6,571 bases of DNA from Nitrospira sp. Lineage in GTDB: Bacteria > Nitrospirota > Nitrospiria > Nitrospirales > Nitrospiraceae. A model generated the notes under the pieces. That model was not told the origin of the DNA. It saw nothing but the letters and a program-made list of their open reading frames with translations, and ran no database searches. Positions 5,562 through 6,571 of this stretch are shown here, piece by piece (position 1 is the first letter of the stretch; the number at the start of each line of letters is the position of its first letter). The stretch is taken from positions 1 to 6,571 of the forward strand of contig SWDL01000151.1 of assembly GCA_005116795.1 (NCBI GenBank), in the 5' to 3' direction. Both the position numbers and the translations under genes were made by a program.

Positions 5562-6571
5562 TCATGCCTCGGAATGGGGCTTGCCTTCGATCTCGGCCAG
5601 CTTCCGATAGAGGGTTTTCCGGTCGATGCCCAAGACCTGGGCCGCCTGGTATTTGTTGCCGCCGGTCTTGTCGAGAATTTTCTGAATGTATTCCTGTTCG
5701 ACGGCATGGAGGGGAAGCGTTCGCTCGGCGGCGTCGTCCAGAATGCGACGATCGACCCGTGAGCCCCGGACCATCGGCGGCAGATCTTCGGGCACGATCG
5801 TCTCGCTCCGCGCCAGGGTGAGCGCGCGCTCCACCACGTTTTCCAGCTCCCGCACGTTGCCGGGCCAGGCATAATCGATCAGGAGGGCCAGGGCCGACTC
5901 ACTGAGGCCCCGGACCGGCTTTCGACCGGCCTCCGCGCATTTCTTCAAGAACGCGTCGACCAGCAGAGGAATATCCTCCCGGCGTTCGCGCAGCGGCGGC
6001 ATACGGATCTCAATCACGTTCAGCCGATAATAGAGATCTTCCCGGAACTTCTTGGCCTTCACTTCTTCAACCAGGACCAGGTTCGTGGCCGCGATGATGC
6101 GGACATCCACCGCCACGGACCGCGTGGTTCCGACGCGCCGGATCTCGCGCTCCTGGATGGCCCGCAACAGCTTGGCTTGGAGCAGTAAGGGCAATTCGCT
6201 GATCTCATCGAGCAACAGCGTGCCTCCGTTCGCCTCTTCAAACAGCCCGCGTTTGTCCGCTTTCGCGTCGGTGAACGCGCCCCGCACGTGCCCGAACAAT
6301 TCGCTTTCGAGCAATGGCTCCGGAATCGCGGCGCAATTCACCGGCACAAACGGGCCTTCGCGACGGCGGCTGTTGTAATGAATCGCCTTGGCCGCGAGTT
6401 CCTTTCCGGTGCCGCTTTCGCCGGTGATCAAGACGTTGGTCGTACTGTCGGCCACGCGTCGGATCAGCTCGAAGACCTCCTGCATCGGCTTGCTCTTCCC
6501 GAGGATCTGATGAAAGCTGTACTCCTTGTGCACGACCCGGCGCAGGTGATTCACTTCCCGGCGAAGCGCCG
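5562..6571 (-). CDS. NtrC-type sigma-54 activator, C-terminal part (cut by window edge)
   Basis: The reading frame stays open to the right edge: codons before the GTG at 6554 read ALRRE and continue the linker typical of NtrC-family regulators, so 6554 is not the true start and the N-terminus is missing. Counting from 6554, the AAA+ domain begins near ILGKSKPMQ (17-25), with Walker A GESGTGKE (45-52), the sigma-54 contact loop as GAFTDA (92-97) instead of GAFTGA, Walker B TLLLDEI (112-118), the arginine-rich LRERREDIPLL stretch (188-198) and WPGNVREL (230-237). A Fis-type helix-turn-helix lies at about 286-322, in the form GGNKYQAAQVLGIDRKTLYRKL. The preceding linker and the kinase 24 bp downstream imply a receiver domain beyond the edge, making this the kinase's response regulator; that domain is not seen. 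Its targets may include the dyad-bearing gap at 3407-3650. Confidence 0.93.
   Translation of the reverse strand, partial: ALRREVNHLRRVVHKEYSFHQILGKSKPMQEVFELIRRVADSTTNVLITGESGTGKELAAKAIHYNSRRREGPFVPVNCAAIPEPLLESELFGHVRGAFTDAKADKRGLFEEANGGTLLLDEISELPLLLQAKLLRAIQEREIRRVGTTRSVAVDVRIIAATNLVLVEEVKAKKFREDLYYRLNVIEIRMPPLRERREDIPLLVDAFLKKCAEAGRKPVRGLSESALALLIDYAWPGNVRELENVVERALTLARSETIVPEDLPPMVRGSRVDRRILDDAAERTLPLHAVEQEYIQKILDKTGGNKYQAAQVLGIDRKTLYRKLAEIEGKPHSEA

Overview
All five genes lie on the minus strand. Read in transcription order (high to low coordinates) they are: the C-terminal part of an NtrC-type sigma-54 activator cut by the right edge (5562-6571), a membrane-anchored PAS-PAS histidine kinase (3651-5537), a stand-alone receiver-domain response regulator (3005-3406), a second sigma-54 activator with an N-terminal cysteine-rich PAS-like domain instead of a receiver (1567-2964), and an SsuD/luciferase-like flavin-dependent monooxygenase (95-1189). 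There is no RNA gene, CRISPR array, transposase or phage gene. The moderately high GC content, the dense two-component/sigma-54 signalling and the style of the kinase and regulators suggest a Gram-negative environmental bacterium. Nitrospira/Nitrospirota is my best guess, helped by a short repeat motif at the left end that I recall from such genomes. This is an impression, not a verified assignment.

The kinase follows the NtrC-type gene by 24 bp, so these two form a kinase/activator pair. A 244-bp gap (3407-3650) then holds dyad sequences and a sigma-54-like -24/-12 element (GG-N10-GC, 3456-3470) about 38 nt upstream of the preferred GTG start of the receiver gene. The receiver gene and the PAS-type activator are 40 bp apart and probably co-transcribed. 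A 377-bp gap (1190-1566) separates the second activator from the monooxygenase. It contains a second GG-N10-GC element (1283-1297) and, upstream of that, two matching 16-bp dyads (6-bp arms, 4-bp spacer) at 1396-1411 and 1462-1477. This is the layout of upstream activator sites in front of a sigma-54 promoter.

The most interesting reading is a two-tier sigma-54 relay. The kinase and NtrC-type activator would switch on the receiver/PAS-activator pair, and the PAS-type activator, sensing a second signal through its cysteine-containing PAS domain, would switch on a single flavin monooxygenase gene. Domain assignments are strong. The promoters and operators are sequence-pattern inferences, and the cascade is a hypothesis built on them. 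The signal and the monooxygenase substrate cannot be read from this window.
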